NCBI GenBank assembly: GCA_035946625.1 | Contig: DASYZE010000001.1 | Location: 1 to 64,000, forward strand | DNA: 64,000 nucleotides | Reading direction: 5' to 3' | Source of the DNA: DASYXZ01 sp035946625 | Lineage (GTDB): Bacteria; Acidobacteriota; Terriglobia; UBA7540 | In this document: positions 43,204 to 51,515 of the stretch, piece by piece | Layout of the letters: every line of letters begins with the position of its first letter | Position numbering within the stretch: the stretch's first letter is position 1 | Translations under genes and position numbers: made by a program | Notes under the pieces: model-generated | What the model was told of the DNA's origin: nothing | Database searches by the model: none | The model's input: the letters and a program-made list of their open reading frames with translations, nothing else

Positions 43204-43728
43204 TCACTTCGGCAAGGGCTCCCAAATGGCTGTGAGCTCTTGGAGGAGGGATACGCAGAGTCCTGCGTTCATACACTCTCTGTATAAGGCGGAGTCGACG
43301 GTAAGAACAACAGGCAGCTCATCTGCGTGACGCCGAGCTAGTTCCAACAGGCTGACGTCCACTGGACCCATCCTCACCACCAGGAGCCGACTCATTTCCA
43401 CCAGCCGGATGACTTCTTCGTCCATTCCCATGTTCTGAAATTCTTCATAGACCCGATTCCAAAGTTTCTCCTGGCCCCCGAGCTTAGGCCTTCGGATTTG
43501 GTAACCGAGCTCTGCGACTACTGATGCGCTGGTCGTCTTCCTTCTGAATGAGCCGATGAATTGGCCGCACCTCCCATAAGACTGCTGGTCTTTGATAAAT
43601 TGCAATTCCCGCCTCAACCGCTCAAAGCCGAATTGGTCGACCGCGTGGAAGAGCACGAGTTCCCAAATCGGGCCCGTATCAAGGATCAGTAATTCGCGCC
43701 GTCGGATTGGCTCAGGAGAAGAGGGCAT
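43204..43728 (-). CDS. PIN-like nuclease, second gene of a two-gene module
   Basis: 174 residues. PIN-type acidic positions are visible: Asp in LLILDTGPIWELVLF (residue about 17), Glu in TTSASVVAELGYQ, Asp in VVRMGPVDVSLLELA, and Asp in VVLTVDSALYREC. These fit a metal-dependent RNase. The start overlaps the end of the upstream gene by 17 bases, so the two are coupled. It converges on the restriction-modification gene with 12 bases between. It is longer than typical VapC and its partner is not a VapB-like antitoxin. Confidence 0.7.
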   Translation of the reverse strand: MPSSPEPIRRRELLILDTGPIWELVLFHAVDQFGFERLRRELQFIKDQQSYGRCGQFIGSFRRKTTSASVVAELGYQIRRPKLGGQEKLWNRVYEEFQNMGMDEEVIRLVEMSRLLVVRMGPVDVSLLELARRHADELPVVLTVDSALYRECMNAGLCVSLLQELTAIWEPLPK

Positions 43729-44449
43729 CGATTGGGTTGCCCCTGTCTAGCGGTACTGGTGCGGCGGGAATGTCGTAAGTGCTGCACAACATTTGACGAT
43801 GATTAATTAAATCGGCGAGGAGTTTACTCGAATCATCGTGCAGAGTCTTCACCGCGACAGCGAGAGTCTGAAAGGACGTTCGCTCACGGTAGGGCTCAAA
43901 CTCATCCTTTAAGAACTTCCCGAACTGGCTTCTGTAGTGCTCCCAGAATTTGTACGTCATGTAATGCTGAGGTAGAACCTCCGTCCGATTGATAAGATAT
44001 TCTGCGACCATCTTGGGGATCTCGCCTCTGAACGACTCTAGTTTCGGGTATTGAGGGTCATCACTGCTTAGCTTTGCTTCGTACTCTTCCAGCGATTTGG
44101 CCACTTGTGTCCGAAACGGCTCCGTCTGCATTAGTCCATCGAAGAACCGAGCGGCGCATGATTCGACTTTGATGACCTGTTCATCGTGCTTTTTGAAAGC
44201 TTCCTCGAAAGTGACGTTCAACGGGTCTGCCAAAAAATCTTCATAATTCGGCTGTTGGGTTGCCTCAATGTATTCCCGGATTGGGCGAATGGACTCAAAG
44301 TTCCTGGAATAGGAACGCCAACTGAGGTTGCCTTTACTTAGCAGTCCGACTTCACGTCGCAGGCCGTCTATGACTGGGTTGAGAATGGCCCAAACCCAAG
44401 CCTCGACGCGCCTCGAATGAGTGGGCGGATTGGCAATGTTGGATCCCAT
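43712..44449 (-). CDS. unknown partner of the PIN-like protein
   Basis: 245 residues, mostly helical by eye and charged, with no motif that I recognise. Notable stretches are RVEAWVWAILNPVIDGLRRE near the N-terminus and LPQHYMTYKFWEHYRSQFGK in the middle. It has no signal peptide or membrane segment. The gene comes first in a two-gene unit with the PIN-like nuclease (17-base overlap), so it may be its antitoxin, sensor or regulator. If this is a defence module it is not one I can name. Confidence 0.6.
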   Translation of the reverse strand: MGSNIANPPTHSRRVEAWVWAILNPVIDGLRREVGLLSKGNLSWRSYSRNFESIRPIREYIEATQQPNYEDFLADPLNVTFEEAFKKHDEQVIKVESCAARFFDGLMQTEPFRTQVAKSLEEYEAKLSSDDPQYPKLESFRGEIPKMVAEYLINRTEVLPQHYMTYKFWEHYRSQFGKFLKDEFEPYRERTSFQTLAVAVKTLHDDSSKLLADLINHRQMLCSTYDIPAAPVPLDRGNPIDALFS

Positions 44450-45593
44450 AAGAATTGAAGGTTAGCACACCGCGCCATGGTAGGTAAATTGCCTTTTTGC
44501 CGTGCCCTCAGGCACATTCGCTTGCATGACGATGTGGCTTCCCCGTCTCGGAACCTCCACGAAGCAGGTAGCGCACACCCCCGCTCCTGGGGTCCGCGGT
44601 TCTTCGCGAGGAATCGCCACAGACCTCTCCAGCGGAGGTCTTCGCTACTCTCGCTGACGCCGGAACGGACTGCCGCTGGCGCGGGAATGACGGAAGCCCC
44701 TCGTTGTCCCCCCCCGCGAAGGCGGGGGTCCAGCTTCCGCCTAACCAACGGATGTCGAACTTTATCCTTAAAAAATACCGCATAATGTAGTAACCTTAAT
44801 ATAATCTTTCTGGTGCATCTTTATAGCGGGGCGCAGGGCGCAAGCAGGAGGGAATGTATGTTGATGCGCCAGCCGCCCGCCCTCGTCCCGCGTGGGGGTC
44901 GGGGGGCAGCCTCGATGCGATCGGGGATGGTCGCCACAATGATTGAGCCTGACTGCGACTTGGCATCTTCTGAACTCGAGGCGCGGCCCGCTCAAGAGCC
45001 TTGTAACGGTTACAGGTCAGCGACGAGAGGGACCATAATTGAGCGCGGCGCGCATTCAGATGACCCATTTACGTGCACCACACACGGAGCAAAGCCGCAT
45101 AATTATTGGGTGGAAGTGAGTTTAGGGCGAAAATCGGCATAATGTTAGAGACGTTTTTTGAAATCAAAGCCACCAAGCATATGAAAACAAGCTGCTTAAA
45201 AATGTGGCCTTCAAAACGAACTAGATTGACCTATGTCTTTTAGGATCAGTTGATTACCGTCAATAACGGCCTGTTTTTGCCCATTATTCGGGCAAGCGCA
45301 AGTATGTTTTTTGCTCATAAATTGCTTATAACATAATTATTTAAATAGACTTACAAGCGGTGGCTTTTTGGCTTTGGCTGTAACATCCTGATTACCATGG
45401 CGATACCGCAGGAACTGAGACTGAAAATGGCATGAAAGTTGGCTTTGTTGGCTATTGACCGGCAATAAGCCAAATCGAATGCCGCGCCGAACTTCCAAAA
45501 TAATTTTCGAACTTGGAAATTCCAAATTTGGATTCTCCGACATCGATTTTCCAATCTCGATTTTCCAATGTCGCTTTGCCTTCACACGCGCAC
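44450..45593. other. 1.1-kb gene-poor stretch
   Basis: Between the PIN module and the CE15 gene I find no convincing coding region. The left third is GC-rich with palindromes (for example GACCTCTCCAGCGGAGGTC near 44623). The middle is ordinary. From about 45140 to 45480 it is clearly AT-rich and holds the hairpin TTGCCCATTATTCGGGCAA near 45277. The right end has a direct repeat TCGATTTTCCAAT (two copies around 45543-45570). It may be decayed foreign DNA at the edge of a defence patch. Confidence 0.5.
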
Positions 45594-47033
45594 TCAGTCT
45601 CCAACTTTGGCCTTTTCTGCAGGGGGCGGAGCCTTCAGGTAGCGGCTGGCGAATTTGATAAAGGTGGGCCAGTTGGGCAGTGGAGTATGTCCGCCGGTAT
45701 GTTGGCGGAAGGCAATATCGCCGTCAATCAGCGGCGTTTCGATGGGTGGAAACTCGGTGGTCCCGAGATCGCGCTTGCCCAGCAGTTTGTACACCGGCCC
45801 GGCGCCCACTGCGGCCAGGAACATGCCTTTGGCGTCCACCCAACCGTCACCCTGGGTGGCTCCGCCGCTGATGAAGACGGGGCGCGGTGCGCACATGGCG
45901 ATCAGCTCGTGCGAGTCAACTGGCAGGTCTCCCGCGTTGAGAGGGCCGGCGTACTTGATGAAATTTCCGGCCATCCAGTGGTACGCACCCAGCCCGGCAA
46001 TGTTTTCCACCGTCTCCCCGAAATGACGGCGATAGAGTTTTGCGCCTCCTTCGCCGGAGGAGCTGACGAAAGCGACGGCAAACCTCTGGTCATACGCCAT
46101 GGCCACCAGAGTCGCCTTGCCGTAGCGCGAGTGGCCTTCCAGGCCCACCTGGCGCGCGTCCACGGATTTGTCCGTCTCGAAATAATCGAGCGCGCGGCTG
46201 GCGCCCCACGCCCAGGCGCGCAGCGCTCCCCAATCATCGGGCTGGCGCGGCTGGCCCTGGTTGCAGAGCCCGATGATGCCTTCGGTCAGCCCGGCGCCGT
46301 TATCCGCCTGCACGCTGGTGGGAATGATCGAGGCGTAACCCCAGCCCCGGGCCAGCACCTGCTGTTGCCACGTCGGTCCGGGCGGCGGAGGCGGTGGCTT
46401 GATGCCGCGCGCTTCCATCTGGGCGCGGAATTTGGCGAAGAGCGCGGGGTCGAAGCTGAATTCCATGATGACCGGCACCGGACCCGCAGCGTGGGCGGGC
46501 GTGCTGAGCGTCAATTGGATGTCCACCTTCACGGCCGGGTAGGAGGAATTGTCCACGTGCCCCACCAGGTGCCGGGTGATCACCGGCGTCACGCCGTTTT
46601 TTTCCTGAACCGTGCTGGTGAGTTCCCAATTTACTGCGGGCGTGTGCGCGGGAACCCGCCCATAAATTTCCCGGTCGAAATATTCGACGATCTCCGGCCG
46701 GCGGCGCATCCACCAAGCTTTGGCGCTCTTGACCTTCTTGCCGTCGTTCAATTTCAGCGGGTCGGGCAAAGTGGGGTAAGGGTTGGCCTTGGACTCGTCG
46801 TAATTGGCCGCATAAGGAGACTTGGGATTGCCATCCGCCCCGCGCCGAATGGCAGTGATGTGCAGCAGGTCCATCATGCGCTGATGGTCTTGTTCGTCGG
46901 TCATCTTCACCGGCGCAGGCGGGCTGGCGTCCCCGGATTTCTCGCTCTGGCCGGCCGCCGGACTCCAGGAGAGCGCCAGAATAAACAATGGAATTATTCC
47001 AAACAACCATCGGATCGATTTCGAGACGGACAC
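45594..47033 (-). CDS. secreted CE15 glucuronoyl esterase-like hydrolase
   Basis: 479 residues from a GTG at 47033, chosen because GAGGAGG lies a few bases upstream and a signal peptide follows (WLFGIIPLFILALSWSPAAG). The catalytic Ser is in VGLEGHSRYGKATLVAMA (about residue 300), the CE15 signature with Arg after Ser; acid and His fit SSSGEGGAKLYRR and FRQHTGGHTPLPNW. CE15 enzymes cut ester links between lignin and glucuronoxylan, pointing to plant-matter breakdown. An ATG further upstream would add 19 residues without a ribosome site. Confidence 0.85.
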   Translation of the reverse strand: MSVSKSIRWLFGIIPLFILALSWSPAAGQSEKSGDASPPAPVKMTDEQDHQRMMDLLHITAIRRGADGNPKSPYAANYDESKANPYPTLPDPLKLNDGKKVKSAKAWWMRRRPEIVEYFDREIYGRVPAHTPAVNWELTSTVQEKNGVTPVITRHLVGHVDNSSYPAVKVDIQLTLSTPAHAAGPVPVIMEFSFDPALFAKFRAQMEARGIKPPPPPPGPTWQQQVLARGWGYASIIPTSVQADNGAGLTEGIIGLCNQGQPRQPDDWGALRAWAWGASRALDYFETDKSVDARQVGLEGHSRYGKATLVAMAYDQRFAVAFVSSSGEGGAKLYRRHFGETVENIAGLGAYHWMAGNFIKYAGPLNAGDLPVDSHELIAMCAPRPVFISGGATQGDGWVDAKGMFLAAVGAGPVYKLLGKRDLGTTEFPPIETPLIDGDIAFRQHTGGHTPLPNWPTFIKFASRYLKAPPPAEKAKVGD

Positions 47034-47286
47034 CTGTTCCTCCTCAGCATTCCACCTGCTGATATTCCCGGGGCGCACCCATGTTAACAATTTTCATAAC
47101 TTCGTCAATGCGCATCCCCGCATTTCAAAGCGCGGCGAGGGGAAAATACGGGTTAACCGAATTCGCCCGCGGCCCAGCCCGAGATATCGAGCCGCCTTCC
47201 ATTGAATTTCACTGTTCTGCGGAGTCGAAGCAAAAAGGCGCCCGCGGCGTTGCGCCAAAATGGGACACAGGATAAGATGGAACCGC

Positions 47287-47931
47287 ATGAAAAAAGATAT
47301 ACCGATGCAATTGTATGTCGGCTTGGGGATCCTACTGATCGGCGGCGTCCTGCTGGGCGGGGAATACTTTTTGGTGAAGTGGGCTCCGCTGCACAAGCAA
47401 CGCGTGGTGGACGAAACCCTGAAGCAACTCCCCTATCACAACCAATCACTTGGAGTCGACATCCAGGTGGCGGCCGGGATCTTCGGGCAAGTGGAAAACT
47501 TTGCCGGAGGCGTGAAAATTTCCAGATCTCGGTTCTGGGGAGTAGGACCGTCACTCATCATCACTTCGGAGCCCAATGTGGACCATGCCAGCGAATTCTC
47601 GCAGGAGATACTGGCGAAATGGGAGACTGACGGCGTTTTGCAGAATATTCCGCGCTACCGTTTCGACCACACCAAGCTGGCGGACCGGGATGCGGTCCTG
47701 ATCCAGCGCTACAAGGACCACGCCCTGTGGCTCACCGCCCACGTGATGTCGCCCGACCGGATCATCGTCGCGGACTGCACCACGGGCGGAGGCGATCAGG
47801 CGCTGTTGCTCGAAGCTTGCGACGAATCCCTGCGCTCGATAACGGTGGCGGGGACGGCATCTTCCACACCGGTTCTTGAGGGCGTCACCCCACCGGGGAC
47901 AACTCCGCCGCGCATCATCCCGAAGAAATAG
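47287..47931 (+). CDS. membrane-anchored protein of unknown function
   Basis: 214 residues from MKKDIPMQLYVGLGILLIGG. One N-terminal membrane helix is followed by an exported domain with LYHNQSLGVDIQVAAGIFGQ-like and WGVGPSLIITSEPNVDHASE stretches, and a Pro/Thr-rich tail (GVTPPGTTPPRII). No known motif. It precedes argJ by about 140 bases on the same strand, but a shared function is not evident. Confidence 0.65.
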   Translation: MKKDIPMQLYVGLGILLIGGVLLGGEYFLVKWAPLHKQRVVDETLKQLPYHNQSLGVDIQVAAGIFGQVENFAGGVKISRSRFWGVGPSLIITSEPNVDHASEFSQEILAKWETDGVLQNIPRYRFDHTKLADRDAVLIQRYKDHALWLTAHVMSPDRIIVADCTTGGGDQALLLEACDESLRSITVAGTASSTPVLEGVTPPGTTPPRIIPKK

Positions 47932-48074
47932 GACCGTCGGTGTGCCTGTGAGTGGAAACATCCGAAGGGCAGCGCCGGAAAATTGGAATCGTTTTCCGCC
48001 CCGCGCGGATACAGACGGCTAAGTAAGTAATCTGCGGTAGCAGCGCCCCGTAAAGAGGAAAACAAAAACCTATT

Positions 48075-49295
48075 ATGCCCAAGTGGGAAACCGTCGAGGG
48101 AAACCTCTCCACCGCGCAGGGATTCCGAGGTGCGGCCGTGGCCGCGGGGATCAAGAAAGATGAAGGCGCGCTGGACCTGGCTTTGATCATTTCGGACGCG
48201 CCGGAAACCACCGCCGCCGGCCTGTTCACCACCAACCTGGCGGCAGCGGCGCCTGTCCTCCTTTGCCGGCAGCACCTGGCCGCGGGGCGCGGACGCGCGC
48301 GGGCGATCATCGTGAACGCGGGGAACGCCAACGCTTGCACAGGTCGGGCGGGCGCCCGCGCCGCTCAAGCGACCGCGAGCGCCGTCGCCAGCCTTTTCGG
48401 TCTGAAGGCTCATGAAGTTCTGGTAGCATCCACGGGCGTGATCGGCGTGCCATTAAAGGTGCAGTTGATCCTCAACCAACTATCGGGCTTGAAAGAAAAA
48501 CTATCCCCGGAAAACGCAGCGTCCATGGCGCGCGCCATCATGACCACGGACACGGTTCCGAAATCCGCAGTGCGGCGCACCCGAATGGACGGCAAGACGG
48601 TTCATCTGGCGGGAATCGCCAAGGGTTCCGGGATGATTCATCCGCGCATGGCCACCCTGCTGAGTTTCATCGCCACGGACGCAGCCGTTCGGCCCCGAGA
48701 GCTGCAACACATGCTGCGCGCGGCGGCTCGCGTGTCTTTCAATTCCGTCACCGTGGATGGCGATACCTCAACTAATGACACTGTGATAGCTTTGGCGAGT
48801 GGCCGTTCGGGCGTTGCCGTGCGCCAACATTCCCCGCAGGGCAAACATTTTCTGGCCGGCCTCACCGAACTCTGCGAGTCACTGGCTAAAATGATTGCCA
48901 AAGACGGCGAGGGAGCGGGGAAACTGGTCACCGTGGAAGTGCACGGCGCGCGCCGCCGTTCCGACGCGGAACGAATCGCGCGGGCCATCGCAAATTCGCC
49001 GTTGGTGAAAACCGCCATCGCCGGAAGCGATCCGAACTGGGGGCGCATTATTTGCGCGGCGGGCTATTCGGGCGGTGATTTCGATCCGGGAAAGGTGGAT
49101 ATCGGGATCAATGGTTTCCTGCTCTGCCGGAAAGGGCTCGACTCCGGGTTTGATGAAACCGCCGCCCAAAACGTATTGGCCGCGAAAGAATTGACCCTGA
49201 GGCTGGACCTCCACGAAGGGAAAGCCTGCGCGCGCCTGTGGACCTGCGATTTCACCCACGGCTATATCGACATCAATGCATCCTACCGGACGTAG
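48075..49295 (+). CDS. argJ: glutamate N-acetyltransferase/amino-acid acetyltransferase
   Basis: 406 residues. ArgJ recycles the acetyl group from N-acetylornithine to glutamate in arginine synthesis. Visible are FRGAAVAAGIKKDEGALDLA, ARAIIVNAGNANACTGRAGA, MTTDTVPKSAVRR and the self-cleavage site KGSGMIHPRMATLLSF, with Thr after Ala as the nucleophile (about residue 190). Whether it also does the first step (bifunctional) cannot be read from sequence. No other arg genes are in the window. Confidence 0.94.
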   Translation: MPKWETVEGNLSTAQGFRGAAVAAGIKKDEGALDLALIISDAPETTAAGLFTTNLAAAAPVLLCRQHLAAGRGRARAIIVNAGNANACTGRAGARAAQATASAVASLFGLKAHEVLVASTGVIGVPLKVQLILNQLSGLKEKLSPENAASMARAIMTTDTVPKSAVRRTRMDGKTVHLAGIAKGSGMIHPRMATLLSFIATDAAVRPRELQHMLRAAARVSFNSVTVDGDTSTNDTVIALASGRSGVAVRQHSPQGKHFLAGLTELCESLAKMIAKDGEGAGKLVTVEVHGARRRSDAERIARAIANSPLVKTAIAGSDPNWGRIICAAGYSGGDFDPGKVDIGINGFLLCRKGLDSGFDETAAQNVLAAKELTLRLDLHEGKACARLWTCDFTHGYIDINASYRT

Positions 49296-49342
49296 CACCG
49301 CGCGCCGTGCGCTCGCTGGATAATCAAGCCCAGCCTTGCAGA

Positions 49343-51277
49343 CTATTTCAAAAATCGGTCAAACCATCCCACCATGCGCTGGATGATGTCACGCTCGTCC
49401 TCGGGTTTTGCAATGTAGTGGCCTTCGTTGGCGTAAACTACAAACTGCGTCTTCACTCCCAGGGTCTTTAGCGCGTGCCAGAATTCGTAGGACTGCGGCG
49501 CCGGACACTCGCCATCACGGTCTCCCGCCAAAATGAGACTGGGCGTATGAACGTTCTTGATAAAGTTGATGGGCGAACTCCGCGCGTAAACGGCGGGGTC
49601 GTCGTAAACGGAGGCGCCGAAAAAGGGGATCATCCACTGGTCGAGATCATTTTCCCCGTAGTAGCTTTGCCAATTGGCCAGTCCGGCGCCCACCACGGCG
49701 GCGTGGAACCGATGCGTCTGGGTGACGGCCCACATGGACATAAAGCCGCCATAGCTCCATCCCGTGATGCCAATTCGATCATTATCCACGGGCAGAGTTT
49801 TCTCCACCTCGTCCACGCCCGCCAGAATGTCACGCAAGTCTCCGTAGCCGAAGTCTTTCACGTTGGCCTGAGTGAATTTTTCGCCCTGGCCGAAACTCCC
49901 GCGGGGATTGGGCATCAGCACAAAATAACCGGCGCTGGAAAGGACCGAAGAATTAAAAAAGGGCTCCGGCCAGCGAGGCGCAAAGGACGAACCCGGGCCT
50001 CCATGCACCACCACCACGAGGGGGTATCTTTTGGCCGGATCGAAATCCGTGGGATAAAGTAGCCAGCCTTGCACGCGGAAATTGTCGCTGGACCAATGAA
50101 TGCTTTTTGCTTTGCCCCAGGGAGGGCGCAGTTTCTGATTGAGGTGTGTCACCTGCTTCCAATCGCCCAGTGGTCCCGCCCAAACTTCAGGCGGATGCTG
50201 GAAGGAATTGCGAATCACCGCTGAACTCTTGCCGTCTGCGGCGAGGGATAGGCCGGAGCCCAATTCGCCATCCGAAATAACTTCAGGCCCCGTCCACAAG
50301 GTTTCGGCGTGATCCCCCACAGCGTCGATCCTGGCCACGCGGGGAGACCCGTCTGCGATTTCGACAGCCAGGATTTCCCGCGAGGCCGGCAGCCAAGATA
50401 GCCAACTCGCGGATGCGCGCATACCCGGCGTGACGTCGCGCGGCTCGCCTCCCGCCCTGGGAATCACAAAAATATCGCCACCCGTGGAACCCTCGTCGCT
50501 CATCAAGCCGCCGATGAATGCAATTTCTTTCCCGTCCGGCGACCAGCGCGGCACGGCAATCTGCAACCGCGGTCTGTAAATCGAATTCGTTTGCCCGGAC
50601 GCTGCCGAAATGATGTAAAGCTCGGCGACGTACCAATTGTCGTCACCGTTGCCGTGCGCGGCGGTGGCCGCAAAGTTTTTGCCGTCCGAAGACCAATCGT
50701 ACTCATAAACGTAAAGGTCGGCGGGCGTGAGCTCGCGGACTTTTCCCGTCGCCACATCCACCGTCGTCAGCCGCTGTTCGTAGATGTGTCCCTCCACCAC
50801 ACCCGTGTCCGGCGTCATGGGCTCGAGCGGCCCCGCGGCCCGGGGCGCATTCTCAGTAAAGAGGAACGCAATCGTTCTTCCGTCAGGAGACCAATGCGGC
50901 TTGGCGAGAAACCCGGCCAGCTCGGTTATCCGCTTGGGCTGCCCGCCTGCCAAGGGAGCGACGTAAAGATGAGAGTCAGATATAAAGGCAAGGCGGGTAC
51001 TGTCCGGCGACCAGGCGATATCGCTTCCGTCGGCGAACCGTCGCGCTGGCGCCGATGAATCTTTCAGGTCCTGCACGTAAATCGCCCCGCCCACCCAGGC
51101 CACGTGCGTGCCGTCGGGCGAGATATTCACCTGCTTGATGTGCCGAACAGCGAACAAGGAATCAATCACCGGGGCGAGCGTGTTTTTTGTGCCCTCTTTT
51201 GTTTGGGCAATGGCAAGCGACGCGGCGACTCCACAAATCAAAAGTGCGCCCACGATCAAAACTCTTCCCTTGTTCAA
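49343..51277 (-). CDS. secreted prolyl oligopeptidase-family (S9) peptidase
   Basis: About 644 residues from a TTG at 51277 with GGGGGAG just upstream; an ATG at 51301 is the alternative. A signal peptide (KGRVLIVGALLICGVAASLA) precedes a seven-bladed beta-propeller with repeated WSPDSTRLAF and WSPDGRTIAF units. The C-terminal hydrolase has Ser in GITGWSYGGFMSMWA (about 508), Asp in LAGDRDGECPAPQSYEF and His in YANEGHYIAKP. These enzymes cut short peptides in the periplasm and are numerous in Acidobacteria. Confidence 0.9.
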   Translation of the reverse strand: MNKGRVLIVGALLICGVAASLAIAQTKEGTKNTLAPVIDSLFAVRHIKQVNISPDGTHVAWVGGAIYVQDLKDSSAPARRFADGSDIAWSPDSTRLAFISDSHLYVAPLAGGQPKRITELAGFLAKPHWSPDGRTIAFLFTENAPRAAGPLEPMTPDTGVVEGHIYEQRLTTVDVATGKVRELTPADLYVYEYDWSSDGKNFAATAAHGNGDDNWYVAELYIISAASGQTNSIYRPRLQIAVPRWSPDGKEIAFIGGLMSDEGSTGGDIFVIPRAGGEPRDVTPGMRASASWLSWLPASREILAVEIADGSPRVARIDAVGDHAETLWTGPEVISDGELGSGLSLAADGKSSAVIRNSFQHPPEVWAGPLGDWKQVTHLNQKLRPPWGKAKSIHWSSDNFRVQGWLLYPTDFDPAKRYPLVVVVHGGPGSSFAPRWPEPFFNSSVLSSAGYFVLMPNPRGSFGQGEKFTQANVKDFGYGDLRDILAGVDEVEKTLPVDNDRIGITGWSYGGFMSMWAVTQTHRFHAAVVGAGLANWQSYYGENDLDQWMIPFFGASVYDDPAVYARSSPINFIKNVHTPSLILAGDRDGECPAPQSYEFWHALKTLGVKTQFVVYANEGHYIAKPEDERDIIQRMVGWFDRFLK

Positions 51278-51515
51278 TCGATCTCCCCCTTTGGAGTACA
51301 TCAATCCGCCGATATATTGCGTTGGCTTTTCCATGCCGTCTCAAGCCAGGACGCATTCTATCCAACAATCCCGTGCCGGCCAAGCCCACTCGCGGCGGAA
51401 GCATTGCCTGGGTTCGGCTGAACGGTCTGTTATAATCACACCTTCCTACGAATTTGCAGGACCACTCCACCGCAGAGTGTGCAAGACTGCACGATTCGCC
51501 GGAAGTGGGTGGTCC

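Noticed and set aside
45337..45585. Minus-strand frame in the AT-rich gap
   Set aside because: Low-complexity translation over direct repeats, no ribosome site.
51278..51515. glmS ribozyme upstream of glmS
   Set aside because: I could not find the conserved core; the ribozyme is mainly known from Firmicutes.
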